Below are positions 34,290 to 46,255 of a DNA stretch of 64,000 bases, in pieces. The notes under the pieces were generated by a model, which ran no database searches, was not told where the DNA came from, and saw only the letters and a list, made by a program, of their open reading frames with translations. Position 1 is the stretch's first letter; the number at the start of each line of letters is the position of its first letter. Source of the DNA: Cervus elaphus (taxonomy: Eukaryota; Chordata; Mammalia; Artiodactyla; Cervidae); the NCBI RefSeq assembly GCF_910594005.1, contig NC_057845.1:2914001-2978000 (forward strand), written 5' to 3'. A program made the translations under genes and the position numbers.

Positions 34290-35350
34290 TACTTGTTATT
34301 GAGTAAGCTTTATGAGAATATAATTTCATATTTAATGAAGTCTGCAATTTGAATTTTTTATTCAACAGTTATGCTTCTAAGATTCATCCATACTGTTGTG
34401 TGTGGCTCTGGTTCATTAAGTTCACTAATTAATTTCATTGGTGAGCACAATGACATTACATTGTGTAATATACTATGATTTGTCTATTTGGTATTTGTTT
34501 GGATTGTTTCCAGGTTTTTTGTGTCTCAGACAAGGTTTCTATAAACCTTGTCTCTGTCTGTCTCTTGGTCCACACGTGCAGTTTCTCTAGGCCTTGTACC
34601 AAGGAGTGGACTTTCTGGGTGAAAGGATATGCAAGTGTTTCACTTTAAAAGATAATGTCAAATCAATGAGGGATTAAGAGGTGCAAACTACTATGTATAA
34701 AATAAGCTTCAAAGATATATTGTATGGCACAGGGAAAGATAGCCATTTCTTAATAACCAATATTAAATCACAGTATTGTACACCTGAAGCTGGTAGAATT
34801 TGTAAATCAACTGTATTTCAGGAAAAAAGATAATGCTGAATTGCTTTTCAAAATGACCTTACACCCATGCCAGTAAAGTACAAAATTTCCATTGACCCAC
34901 ATCCTTTCCAACATTTGGCATTGTAAGATCTATTAATTTTTCCATTTTCAGATATAAAATTGTATCATTTTTGTCTTTTTTCCAGTTTTATTGAGATATA
35001 ATCGACATACAGCACTGTATAAGGTTAAGGTATACAGCATAATGATTTGACTTATGTACATCATAAAATGATTATCATAGTGAGTTCAATGAACATCCAT
35101 GATCTCATATGGATATAAAATTAAAGAAATAGAAAAAAAATTTTTTCTTGGGATGAGAACTCTTCAGATTTACTCCTTTACCAACTTTCATATATAACGT
35201 ACTGGAGCATTAATCGTATTTATTATGTTGTATATCATGTCTCTAGTACTTACTTATCTTATAACTGGAAGTTTGTACCATTTGACTCCCTTCATCCAAG
35301 TCTCCTTTCCACCACCCCTCTTTATCTCTTTTAATTGTAATTTGCATTTC
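34290..35350. mobile_element. Mosaic of L1 3'-end fragments
   Basis: 34370-34520 and 34860-35340 are antisense L1M-type (AAGATTCATCCATACTGTTG, ACCCACATCCTTTCCAACAT, CAGTTTTATTGAGATATAAT). 34665-34825 is a sense-orientation L1 3' end (GAGGGATTAAGAGGTGCAAA, AATCACAGTATTGTACACCT, AATCAACTGTATTTCAG) nested between them. Confidence 0.75.
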
Positions 35351-36114
35351 CCCAAGAAAGCATTTTGAAATTGTTTCATATGCTTGTTGACCATTCACAA
35401 TTCCATTTTAGTGAAGTGCCTGTTTTTCACCCATTTTCCTGTTGGATAATTTGAGTTTTTCTCAATAAAGCTCTTCGCATACCTGGGATCCAAATTCTTT
35501 ACAGGTTGTAAGTATCATCAATATTTCCTCCCCAATGTGTAGCTTGCTTTCTTTCTGGTATCTTTATAAACAGAAGTTTTAATTGTAACGAAGTTGTGTT
35601 TATCAATCTTTTCTACTGTATTAGAATTTTTAATATTGTTTGAAAAACATCCAGTTGTATACTGACTTTATATTATTCTATACTTTCTTTAAATGACTTA
35701 AAAGCTCTGTCTTTCATATTTAAGATGCACATGGGATTCACTTTTGTGTGCTTCTGTGAAGTAGGGCTCCAAGTTAGTATTTTCCATATGGATAAACAAT
35801 TATCTTGTAACAGCATTTATTTAATTTGAAATATATTCACAGTATATATTACTGTAAGAGGAAAACATGATGTAACAACATGTGGTATTTAGAAAACATA
35901 ATACATATAGTAATTAGTATATATACAAAATTGTAAAAAGATGTTGGAAAAAACATACACTAAAATAACAATGATTATCTTTGACTGGTGGAATAATTGA
36001 TGAGTTTTGTTTATTTTTTGTTCTCTTTACTCTCCAAATTCTCTGTATTGAGCATAAGTTCACAGATTTTTTAAACAGTGAGAAATATAGTAGTGTCTAT
36101 AGATGATAAGTGTC
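35351..36114. other. Unannotated AT-rich stretch, probably further L1 relic
   Basis: AT-rich. Phrases such as TTTCACCCATTTTCCTGTTG around 35430 look like antisense L1 but cannot be bounded. Confidence 0.4.
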
Positions 36115-36912
36115 TATAAATGACCTAACAGAAGCAGAAGATATTAAGAAGAGGTGGCAAGAATACACAGAAGAACTGTACAAAAAAGATCTTCACCACC
36201 CAGATAATCACTATGGTGTGATCTCTCACCTAGAGCCAGACATCCTGGAATGTGAAGTCAAGTGGGCCTTAGAAAGCATCACTATGAACAAAGCTAGTGG
36301 AGGTGATGGAATTCCAGTTGAGCTATTTCAAATCCTGAAAGATGATGCTGTGAAAGTGCTGCACTCAATCTGCCAGCAAATTTGGAAAACTCAACAGTGG
36401 TCACAGGACTGGAAAAGGTCAGTTTTCACTCCAATCCCAAAGAAAGACAATCCCAAAGAATGCTCAAACTACCAGACAATTGCACTCACCTCACACGCTA
36501 ACAAAGTAATGCTCAAAATTCTCCAAGCCAGGCTTCGGCAATATGTGAACTATGAACTTCCAGATGTTCAAGCTGGTTTTAGAAAAGGCAGAGGAACCAG
36601 AGATCAAATTTCCAACATTCGCTGGATCATAATAAAAACAAGAGAGTTCCAGAAAAACATCTATTTCTCCCTTATTGGCCATGCCAAAGCCTTTGTGTGG
36701 ATCACAATAAACTGTGGAAAATTCTGAAAGAGATGGGAATACCAGACCACCTGACCTGCCTCTTGAGAAATTTTTATGCAGGGCAGGAAGCAACAGTTAG
36801 AACTGGACATAGAACAACAGACTGGTTCCAAATAGGAAAAGGAGTACATCAAGGCTGTATGTTGGCACCGTGCTTATTTAACTTATATGCAGAGTACATC
36901 ATGAGAAATGCT
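36115..36912 (+). mobile_element. BovB LINE, internal RT fragment (no 3' end)
   Basis: It encodes the first part of the RT domain: EEDIKKRWQEYTEELYKKD-like start, VKWALESITMNKASGGDGIP, FTPIPKKDNPKE, LQARLRQYVNYELPDVQAGF and RKGRGTRDQISNIRW. A short deletion near 36693 then shifts the frame, and it continues as LWKILKEMGIPDHLTCLLRN, GKGVHQGCMLAPCLFNLYAE and YIMRNA. It stops just before the catalytic YADD box. Both ends are missing. Confidence 0.95.
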
Positions 36913-36914
36913 AG

Positions 36915-37160
36915 TCTTGATTTCTATCACCTTGGCTCAGTTTTCATGTTCTCAAACTTCATATAAGTGGGATCAGATAGAATCTTTCTTTTATTTTGCC
37001 TCTTTTTCTTTTGTTCAACACATATTTGAGAGTATTCCCTGTTGTTTTGTTCTTTTTTTACTGCTGAATACCATCCCATATATGAATTTATTTATCTATT
37101 CTCATTTTGATGATCATTTCAGTTGTTACTACACACTAATTTTTAAAATGTAAACTAATC
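36915..37160 (-). mobile_element. L1 LINE fragment
   Basis: Antisense L1M-type: TTCATATAAGTGGGATCAGA, TGCTGAATACCATCCCATAT. It abuts the satellite block. Confidence 0.7.
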
Positions 37161-37163
37161 CTA

Positions 37164-40100
37164 TAGAAAGAGTTTCACGCCTCAACTTGAGATGAGGCCA
37201 TATTCCCCTGCAGCGACTCGAGGAAAATCCCGAGTTTCCCCCTTGCAACTCGAAATGCAGCCTGGCTTTCTTGGAGCAACATGAGAGATTCCCAGAGGAC
37301 CATGTCGCAACCTGAGAGGAAGCCAAAGCTTCCTGCCGCAACTCGAGAAACCAAGAGATCCCACCGTTAGCACGAGATGAGGCCCTTTTCCCCTGCAGCG
37401 CCTCGAGAGCAATCCCGTGTTCCCTCTCAAAACTCAAAAGGAGGCTTGACTCCCATTATGCAACTCAAGAGGTTCTCCGATATAACCATCGCCACTCGAG
37501 AGGAACATAGAGTTTCCTGCCACAACTCGAGAAGAGCCCCGTGTTCCCCACCTCATTCGAGATGTGGGCCAATTCCCCTGCTTCGTCTCCAGAAGAATCC
37601 CAGTGTTCCCCCCGCACCTCAAGAGGAGGCCTCTGTCACCTATTGAAACTTGAGAAGAACCCCAGTTCCTGCTTCAAATTGAAAGGACAGCAAGTTCTCT
37701 CTCAACTCGAGATAAGGCCTGATTCCCCTGCATTGACTCGAATGGAACCCTGAGTATGCCTTCACAACATGAAGGGAGGTCTACTCCCCTGTTGCACCTC
37801 TAGAAAAAGCCCCAGTTCCCAACTTCAACTCGACAGGAGGCCTGACAGCCCTTTTACAACTCGAGAGGAAAGTGGAGTTCCATGCCTCAACACGAGCTGA
37901 GGCCTGACTCCCCTGTTGAAACTCGATAGGTACCCTGAGATCCCTGCTGCAACTGGAGAGGAACCCTGAGATTCCCGCCTCAACTCAAAATGAGGCCATA
38001 TTCCCCTGCAGCGACTCGAGAGGAATCCCGAGGTGGCCCTCGAAACTTGAAAGGAGGCCTGACTTCCCTGAGGCAACATGAAAGACTCCCTGAGGTCCCC
38101 ATCGCAACTCGAGAGGAACCCAAAACTTACCACCGCAACTCGAGAAACACCACAAGAATCCCCCCTCAATGCGAGATAAGGCCCGATTCCCCTGCAGTGA
38201 TTCAAGAGCAATCCTGTGCTCCTCCCTCATAACTCGAAAAGAGACTTGACTTCCCTGAGGCAAGACGAGAGGTTCCCTGAGGTCCCCATTGCAACTTGAG
38301 AGGAACCCAAGCATCAGGCCGCAACTCGAGAAAAACCATGAGATTCCCCCCTCAACGGGAGATGAGGCCCTTTTCCCCTGCAGCACCTCAAAAGCAATCC
38401 TGAGTTCCCAGTCGAAATGCGAAAGGAGGCTCGACTCCCTTTATGCAACTCAAGAGGTTCCCTGAAATACCCATCGCAACTCAAGAGGAACCCCTCATTT
38501 CCCACCACAACTCAAGAAGAGGCCCGTGTTCTCCACCTCATCTCGAGATGAGGGCCAATTCCCCTGCTTCAACTAGAGAGGACTCCCAACTTTCCCCTTG
38601 CACCTCAAGAGGAGGCCTGTTTCACTTATTGAAACTTGAGAGGAACCCCACAGTCTCTGCTCAAGTTGAAAGGACAGCGAGGTCCCTCTCAACTTGAGAT
38701 AAGGCCTGATTCCCCTGCACTGACTCGAATGGAGCCCCGAGTATCTCCTCACAACACAAAGGGAGGCCTGACTCCCCTGTTGCACCTCTAGAAAAATTCC
38801 AAGTTCCATGGCTAAACTGGACAGGAGACCTGACACCCCTTCTACAACTCAAGAGGAGAGCAGAGATCCATGCCTCAACAGGAGACGAGGCCTGACTCAC
38901 CTGTTGAACCTTGATAGGAACCCCGAGATCCCTGTCGCAACAGGAGAGGAACCCTGAGTTTCCCTTCAACTCCAGATAAGGCCTGATTCCCCTGCACTGT
39001 CTCGGATGGAACACCGAGTATCCCCTCACGACAGGAAAGGAGGTCTGACCCCCCTGATGCACCACCAAAAAAGCCCAAGTTCTCCGCCTCAACTGGACTG
39101 GAAGCCTGACCACTCTTTTACAACTCGAGAGGAAAGTGGAGTTCCATGCCTCAACATGAGATGAGGCCCGACTCACCTGTTGAAACTCGATAAGAACCCA
39201 GAGATCCCTCTCGTAACTGGAGGGGAACCCTGAGTTACGCACCTCAACTCAAGATGAGGCCCTATTCCCCTGCAGCGACTCCAGAGGAATCCTGAGGTGC
39301 CCCTCGCAACTTGAAAGGAGGCCTGACTTCCCTGAGGCAACATGAGAGGTTCCCTGAGCTCCCATTCTCAAGGCGAGGGGAAGCCAAAGCTTTCCGCCAA
39401 ACCCCAGAAACACCACGAGATTCCCCACTCATTGGAGATGTGGCCCGATTTCCCAGCAGTAACTCGAGAGCTATCCCGTGCTCACCCTAGCAACTCGAAA
39501 GGAGACTTGACTTCCCTGAGGCAACAGGAAAGGCTCCCTGATATTCCCGTCACAATTAGAGAGGAACTCCAAGCTTCCTGTCGCAACTTGAGAAAAACCA
39601 GGAGATTTCCAACTCAAGGAGAGATGAGGCCCGTTTCCCCTGAAGCCCCTTGAGAGCAATCCTGAGTTCCCTCTCAAAACTCGAAAGGAGGCTTGACTCC
39701 CTTTATGCAACTCACAGGTTCCCCAAGATACCCGTCGCCACTAGAGAGGAACCCTGAGTTTCCCGCCACAACTCGAGAAGAGCCCATGTTCCTCACCTCA
39801 TCTCCAGATGAGCCCCAAATCCCCTGCTTTGACTAGAGAGGAATCCCTACTTTCCCCTGGCACCTCAAGAGGAGGCCTGTCTCACCTATTGAAACTCGGG
39901 AGAAACCCGCAGTTCCTGCCGCAAGTCGAAAGGACACTGAGTGCCCCTCAACTCGAGATGAGGCCTGATTCCCCTGGACCAACTCGCATGTAACCGCAAG
40001 TATCCCCTCACAACACGAAGGGAGGTCTGACTTCCCTGTTGCACCTCTAGAAAAAGCCCAACTTCCCCGCCTGACTCAACAGGAGGCCTGACAGCCCTTT

Positions 40101-43100
40101 TACAACTTGAGAGGAAAGCGGAATTCCATGCCTAAAAGTGAGAAGAGGCCTGACTCCCCAGCTGAAACTCGATAGGAACCCCGAGATCCCTGTTGCAACT
40201 GGAGGGGAACCCTGAGTTACCCGCCTGAACTCGAGATGAGGCCCTACTCCCATGCAGCGACTCAAGGGGAATCTCGAGGTTCCCCTCTCAACTTGAAAGG
40301 AGGCCTGACTTCCCTGAGGCAACATGAAAGGTTCCCTGAGGTCCCTGTTTACTGACACAAGTCCAAAAGACACTGAGATCCCCCTCAACTCAAGATAAGG
40401 CCTGATTCCCATCTGAACCCCCTGTTTTGCCTCTAGGAAAAGCTAAAGATCCCCACCTCAATTTGACAGGAGGTCTGACTGCCCTTTTGCAACCTGAGAG
40501 GAAAACGGAGTTCCTTGCCTCAACACGAGATGAGGCCTGACTCGCATTTGGAAACTCGAAAGGATCCCTGTTGCAACTGGGAAGGAACACTGAGCTACCC
40601 GCCTCAACTCGAGGTGAGGCCCTATTCCCCTGCAGATACTCGAGAGGAATCCCTAGGTACCCCTCGCCACATGAAAGGAGTCCTGACTTCCTTGAGGCAA
40701 CATGAGGGGTTCCCTGAGGTTCCCATCGCTACTCGAGAGGAACCCAAAGCTTCCCATGGCAACTCGAGAATCACCCCGACATTTCCCGCTCATTGCGAGA
40801 TGAGGGCCGATTCCCCTCCAGTGACTCGAGAGCAATCCCACGCTCCCCCTCGCAACTTGAAAGGAGACTTGACTTCCCTGAGGCAACACGAGAGGTTCCC
40901 TGAAATCCGTCACAAGTCGAGAGGAACACCAGGCTTCACAAGGCAACTTGAGTAAAACCACAAGATTCCTTCAACATGAGATGACCCCCATATTCCCCAC
41001 CTCATCTTGAGATGAAGGTCGATTCCCCTGCACCGACTCAAGAGGAATCCTGACTTTCCCCTCGCACCTCAAGAGGAGGCCTGTCTCACCTATTGAACCT
41101 CTAGAGAAATCCCGCGCTTCCTGTCCCAAGTTGAAAGGACACCGAGTTCCCCTTCAATTCGAGATAAGGAATGATTCCCCTGCACCGACTCGAATGGAAC
41201 TCTGAGTATGCCCTCACAACACGAAAGGAGGTCTGACTCCCCTGTTGCACCTCTAGAAAAATCCCAAGTTCCCTGCCTGAACTCGACAGGAGGCCTGACA
41301 CCCCTTTTACAACTCGAGATAAAAGCGGAGTTCCATGCCTGAAAACGAGTTGAGGCCTGACTCCCCTGTTGAAACTCAATAGGAACCATGAGATTCCGGT
41401 TGCAACTGGAGAGGAACCCTGAGTTACCTGTCTCAAGTAGAGATGAGACCCTATTCCCCTGCAGCAACTCGAGAGGAATCCCAAGGTGCCCCCTCGCAAC
41501 TTGAAAGGAGGGCTGACTTCCCTGAGGCAACACAAGAGGTTCCCTGAGGCCCCCATCACAAGTCAAGAGGAACCCCAGGCAACTTGAGATAAACCACGAA
41601 ATTCCCCCCTCAACACGAGATGAGGCCCTCTTTCCCTGCAGTATCTCAAGAGCAATCCCGAGTTCCCTCTTGAAACTCGAAATAGGCTTGATTACCTTTA
41701 TGCAACTCAAGAGGATCTGCCAGATACCCATCACAACTCGAGAGGAACCCCGAGTTTCCCACCACAAGTTGAGAACAACCCCGTGTTTCCCAACTGCTTC
41801 CGCATCAGAGGAATCCAGACATTCCCCTCTCACATCAAGAGGAGACCTGTCTCACCTATTGAAACTTGAGAGGAACCCCACGGATCCTGCCGCAAGTCAA
41901 AAGACCACCGATTTTCCCCTCAACTCTAGCCAAGGCCTGATTCCCCTGCACCATCTCGAATGGAACCCTGAGTATCCTCTCACAACATGAAGGGAGGTCT
42001 GACTCACCTTTTTCACTCTAGAAAAAAGCCAAGTTCCCCACCTGAACTCAACAGGAGACCTGACACCCCTTTTGTAACTTGAGAGGCAAACGGATTCCCT
42101 GCCTCAACATGAGTCGAGGCCTGACTCACCTTCAGAAACTCGATAGGATCACAGAGATCCCTGTCACAACTGGAGAGGAACCCTGAGTCACACGTGTCAT
42201 CTCAAGATGAGGCATTATTCTCCTGCAGCGATTGAGAGGAATCCTTAGGTGTCCCTCGCAACATGAAATTAGGCCTGACTTCCTTGAAGCAACAAGAGAA
42301 GTTGTCTGAGGTCCCCATCGCACCTTGAGAGGAACTCAAAGCTTCCCATCACAACTTAAGAAATACCCCAAGATTCCACAGAGATGAGGCCCGATTCCCC
42401 TGCTGTGACACGAGAGCAATACAGCGCTCGCCATCGCAACTCAAAAAGAGATTGCCTTCCCTGAGGCAACACGTGAGGTTCCTTGAAATCCCTGTCGCAA
42501 GTTGAGATGAACCCCAGGCTTCCCACCGCAACTCGAGAAAAACCACAAGATTCCCCCCTCAACGCGAGATGAGGCCCATTTCCACTGCAGCACCTCGAGA
42601 GCAATCCTGAGTTCCATCTCAAAACTCGAGAGGAGGCTTGACTCCTTTTATGAAACTCAGGAGGTTCCCCGAGATGCCTGTCACCACTCGAGAGGAAGAA
42701 CGAGTATCACACAACAACTTGAGGAGAGCCCCGTGTTCCCCACCTCATCTTGAGAAGAGGGCTGATTCCCCTGTTTCAACTCAAGAGGAATTCCGACTTT
42801 CCACTCACACCCCAAGAGGAGGGCTGTCTCATCTATTGAACCTCGAGAGGAACCCTGCAGTTCCTGACGAAAGGACACCAAATTGCCCCTCAAATCGAGA
42901 TAAGGCCTGATTCTCCTGCACCAACTCGAATGGAACCACGAGTATCCCCTCACAACACGAAAGGAGGTCTGACTCCACTGGTTCACCTCTAGAAAAAGCC
43001 CAAGTTCCCCACCTGAACTCAACAGGAGGCATGATACCACTTTTACAACTCAGGAGGAAAGCAAAAGTTTCTTGCCTCAACACGAGACGAGGCCCGACTC

Positions 43101-44872
43101 CACTGTTGAAACTCGATAAGAACCCCAAGATCCCTGTCGCAACTGGAGAGGAACCCTGAGTTACCTGCTTCAACTTGAGATGAGGCCATATTCCTCAGCA
43201 GCGAATCAAGAGGAATCCTGAGGTGCACCTCGCAACTTGAAAGGAAGCCTGACTTCCCTGAAGCAACATGAGAGGTTCCCTGATGTCCCTGTTGCAACTC
43301 AAGAGGATCCCAAAGCTTCCTGCCACAACTCAAGAAACACGCCGAGATTCCCCGCTCATTTAGAGATGAGGCGCGATTCTCCTGCAGTGACTCGAGAGCA
43401 ATCCCGCGCTCACCCTCGCAACCAGAAAGGAGACTCGACTTCCCTGAGGCAACAAGACAGGTTCCATGAAGTTTCCATCACAATTCGAGAGGAACCCCAG
43501 GATTCCCATTCCAACTCGAGAAAAACCACGAGATTCCACGCTCGACACAAGAAGAGGCACTTTTCCCCTGCAGCACCTCAAGAGCAATCCCGACTTCCCT
43601 CTCGAAACTTGAAAGGAAGCTTGATTCCCTTAATGCAACTCAAGAGGTTCCCCGAGATACTCGTCGCCACTCGAGAGGAGCCCTGAGTTTCCCGCCACAA
43701 CTTGAGAAGGGCCCTATGTTCCCCACCTCAACTCGAGATGAGGCCCTATTCCCCTGCAGTGACTTGAGAGGTATCGCGAGGTGCCCCTCGCAGATTGAAA
43801 TGAGGCCTGACTTCCCTGGGGCAACATAAGAGGTTCCCTGAGGTCCCTGTCACAACTTGAGAGGAAACCAAATTTCCAGTTGCATCTCGAGAAACACCCC
43901 GAGTTTCCCCGCTCATTGTGAGATGAGGCCTGATTCCCCTGCAGTGACTCAAGAGCAATCACGTGCTCACCCTTGCAACTCGAAAGGAGACTTGACTTCC
44001 CTGATGCAACACGAGAGGTTTCCTGAAGTCCCCATTGCAACTTGAGAGGAACCAGTATCTTCCCACCACACATCAAGAAACACCAGGAGATTCCCCCCTC
44101 AATGCGAGATGAGGCCCTATTCTCCTGAAGCGACTGGAGAGGAATCCCTAGGTGCCCCTCGCAGATTGAAAGGAGGACTGACTTCCCTGAGGAAACATGA
44201 GAGATTCCCTGAAGTCCCCATCACAACTCGAGAGGAACCAGGATCTTCCCGCCGCACATCAAGAAACACCATGAGACTCCCCCCTCAATGCGAGATGAGG
44301 TCCGATTCCCCTGCACTGACTGGAGAGCAATCCTGCTCTCCCCCATGCAACTCAAAAGAAGACTTGACTTCCCTGAGGCAACATGTGAGGTGCCCTGAGG
44401 TCGCAGTTGCAACTCGAGAGGAAAACAGAGCTTCCAGCCGCAACTCGATAAAATCCACAAGACTTCCCCCTCAACGCGAGATGAGGCCTTTTTCTCCTGC
44501 AGTGCCTCAAGAGCAATCCCAAGTCTCCTCTCTAAACTCAGAAGGAGAATTGACTCCCTTTATGCAACTCAAGAGGTTCCTGAGATACCCGTTGCAGGAA
44601 CCCCAAGCTTCCTTCTGCAAATCAAAAGGACACTGAGTTCCCCCTCCACTCGAGATAAGGCCTGATTCCCCTGCAGGAACCTGAATGGAACTCCGAGTTT
44701 TTCCTCACAACAGGAAGGGAGGTCTGACTCCCCTGTTGCACCTCTAGAAAAAGCCCAAGTTCCCCACCTCAACTCAGCAGGACGTCTGACACCCCTTTCA
44801 CAACTCGAGAGGTAAGCGGAGCTCCATGCCTCAACACGAGACGAGGGCTGACTCCCCTCCTGAAACTCTATT
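37164..44872. repeat. 31-bp-subunit satellite block (satellite I / 1.715-like), 7.7 kb
   Basis: It is a continuous tandem array of diverged units of about 31 bp, each opening with a form of CAACTCGAGAGGAACCC and closing with a TTCCCCGCCG-like run. Units fall into recognisable subtypes. One has GATGAGGCCCTATTCCCCTG, another GGAGGCCTGACTTCCCTGAG, another GTTGCACCTCTAGAAAAAGC. These recur in a fixed order, making irregular higher-order repeats. The first subtype recurs near 37189, 37985, 39250, 40229, 40612, 41443, 42205, 43180, 43732 and 44106. Composition, XhoI-type CTCGAG words and 31-bp prototype fit the bovid 1.715 satellite family from memory; no alignment was run. Long open frames on both strands are by-products. 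Confidence 0.9.
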
Positions 44873-45005
44873 GTCGAGGCTAGAACCCCTAAGATCCTCA
44901 AAGGAGAGAAGTTCAGTCTAGAAATTTCCCAGCACAAGCCGTCTCTCTTAATCTGGCCAGCCTCCATTATGGTTGCTGTTTCTAGAATTCACCAGGCCAA
45001 ATTCT
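44873..45005. other. Satellite right flank
   Basis: Single-copy-looking sequence starting TGTCGAGGCTAGAACCCC. It could be the edge of an LTR-like element because it opens with TG, but no partner end is seen. Confidence 0.35.
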
Positions 45006-45215
45006 GGGCTTCCCTGGTGGCTCAGGTGGTAAAGAGTCCACCTGCAGTGCAGGAAACTCTGGTTCAATCTCTGATTAAGGAAGATCCCCTGGAGAAGGGA
45101 ATGGCCACCCACTCCAGTATTGTTAGCTGGCAGATTCCATGGACAGAGGATCCTGGCGGTCTACAGTCCATGGAGTTGCAGAGTTGAACACGACTGAGTG
45201 ACTGACACTTTTCAC
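45006..45215 (+). mobile_element. Bov-tA SINE
   Basis: Head GGGCTTCCCTGGTGGCTCAG, GTTCAATCTCTGATTAAGGA, CAGTCCATGGAGTTGCAGAG, end CTGAGTGACTGACACTTTTC. Confidence 0.93.
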
Positions 45216-45489
45216 TTTCAGGCTCAATTCTGCCATCTGACTAATAATCATCTCTCCCCATGGACATGTCCAACCTCACTTCTGCAGCCCAAATTGTTCC
45301 CAAACTCACACTGCCTTTGATGTCTGTATCATTCAAGGATTTAATCATATTCTTCCTTACATCTTAATATAAAAGTTCTGTCAATGCCATGTTCCCATCA
45401 GCTAATTGAAGGAAGGACCTTTATCCAATGTCTTTCTGATTCATGTGTTGCCTAATACTGGAATGGGTACTCAAGAATTAATGTATGAG
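45216..45489. other. Unannotated stretch
   Basis: Nothing recognised. Confidence 0.35.
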
Positions 45490-45610
45490 GACTTCCTTGG
45501 TGGTTCAGTGTTTAAGACTCTGGCTTCCAATGCAAGGGGCACAGATTCCTGGTCAGGAAACTAAGATCCCATGTGCAGAACAGTGCAGCCAAAAAAAAAA
45601 AAAAAAAAGA
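45490..45610 (+). mobile_element. CHR-type SINE
   Basis: GGACTTCCTTGGTGGTTCAG, CTGGTCAGGAAACTAAGATC, CAGTGCAGCC and an 18-A tail. Confidence 0.85.
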
Positions 45611-45746
45611 ATGTACAAATGAATTTAAAAAAGCATTATACAAATCAATGTTTACCACAACTTTTCTACAAATAATAAAAAATATTGAATTGACCTCCTT
45701 AAGCTTACCCAACCATAGAATAGTGCTTCTCCAGCTTTGTACTGTT

Positions 45747-46108
45747 CAGCCAGTAAGTCGTGTCCAAATCTGTGACCCCCATGGACTGCAGCACGTTAGG
45801 CATACATGTCCTTCACTGTCTCCTGGGGTTTGTTCAAACTCATGTCCATTGAGCCGGTGATGCCATCCAACCATCTCATCCTCTGTCGCTCCCTTCTCCG
45901 CCTGCCTTCAATCTTTCCTAGCACTGGGGTCTTCTTCCAGTGAGTCGGTTCATTGCATCAGGTGGCCGAAGTATTGGAGCTTCAGCTTCAACATCAGTCC
46001 TTCCAAAGACTATTCAGGGTTGATTTCCTTTAGGATTGACTTGTTTGATCTCCTTGCTGTCCAAGGGACTCTCAAGAGTCTTCTCCAGCACCACAGTTCG
46101 AAAGCATC
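45747..46108 (-). mobile_element. BovB LINE, 3'-terminal fragment
   Basis: Antisense copy from GTTCAGCCAGTAAGTCGTGT through CCATCCAACCATCTCATCCT and GGTGGCCGAAGTATTGGAGC to ACCACAGTTCGAAAGCATC. 5'-truncated. Confidence 0.93.
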
Positions 46109-46255
46109 AGAAGTCCTTAGAGGCCTTATTAAAATACAGACCCCAGATCTTCTAATGCATGAGGTCCAGAGTGGGACCCAAGAGCATGCATTCCTGGCAA
46201 GTCCCCAGTGATGTGGCTGCTGCTGGCCTGAGTACCACATTTGAGGAGCACCTTC
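46109..46255 (-). mobile_element. MER5-like hAT relic
   Basis: AGGCCTTATTAAAATACAGA, CCCAGATCTTCTAATGCATG and CCACATTTGAGGAGCAC fit a MER5-type element. The boundary with BovB at about 46109 is sharp. Confidence 0.5.

Noticed and set aside
37164..44872. CRISPR-like array
   Set aside because: Repeats are contiguous and diverged with no unique spacers. The setting is a mammalian genome.
37129..44967. Dozens of open frames up to 247 residues on both strands
   Set aside because: Translations of 31-bp satellite units (period 93 bp for three units), lacking any unique domain.
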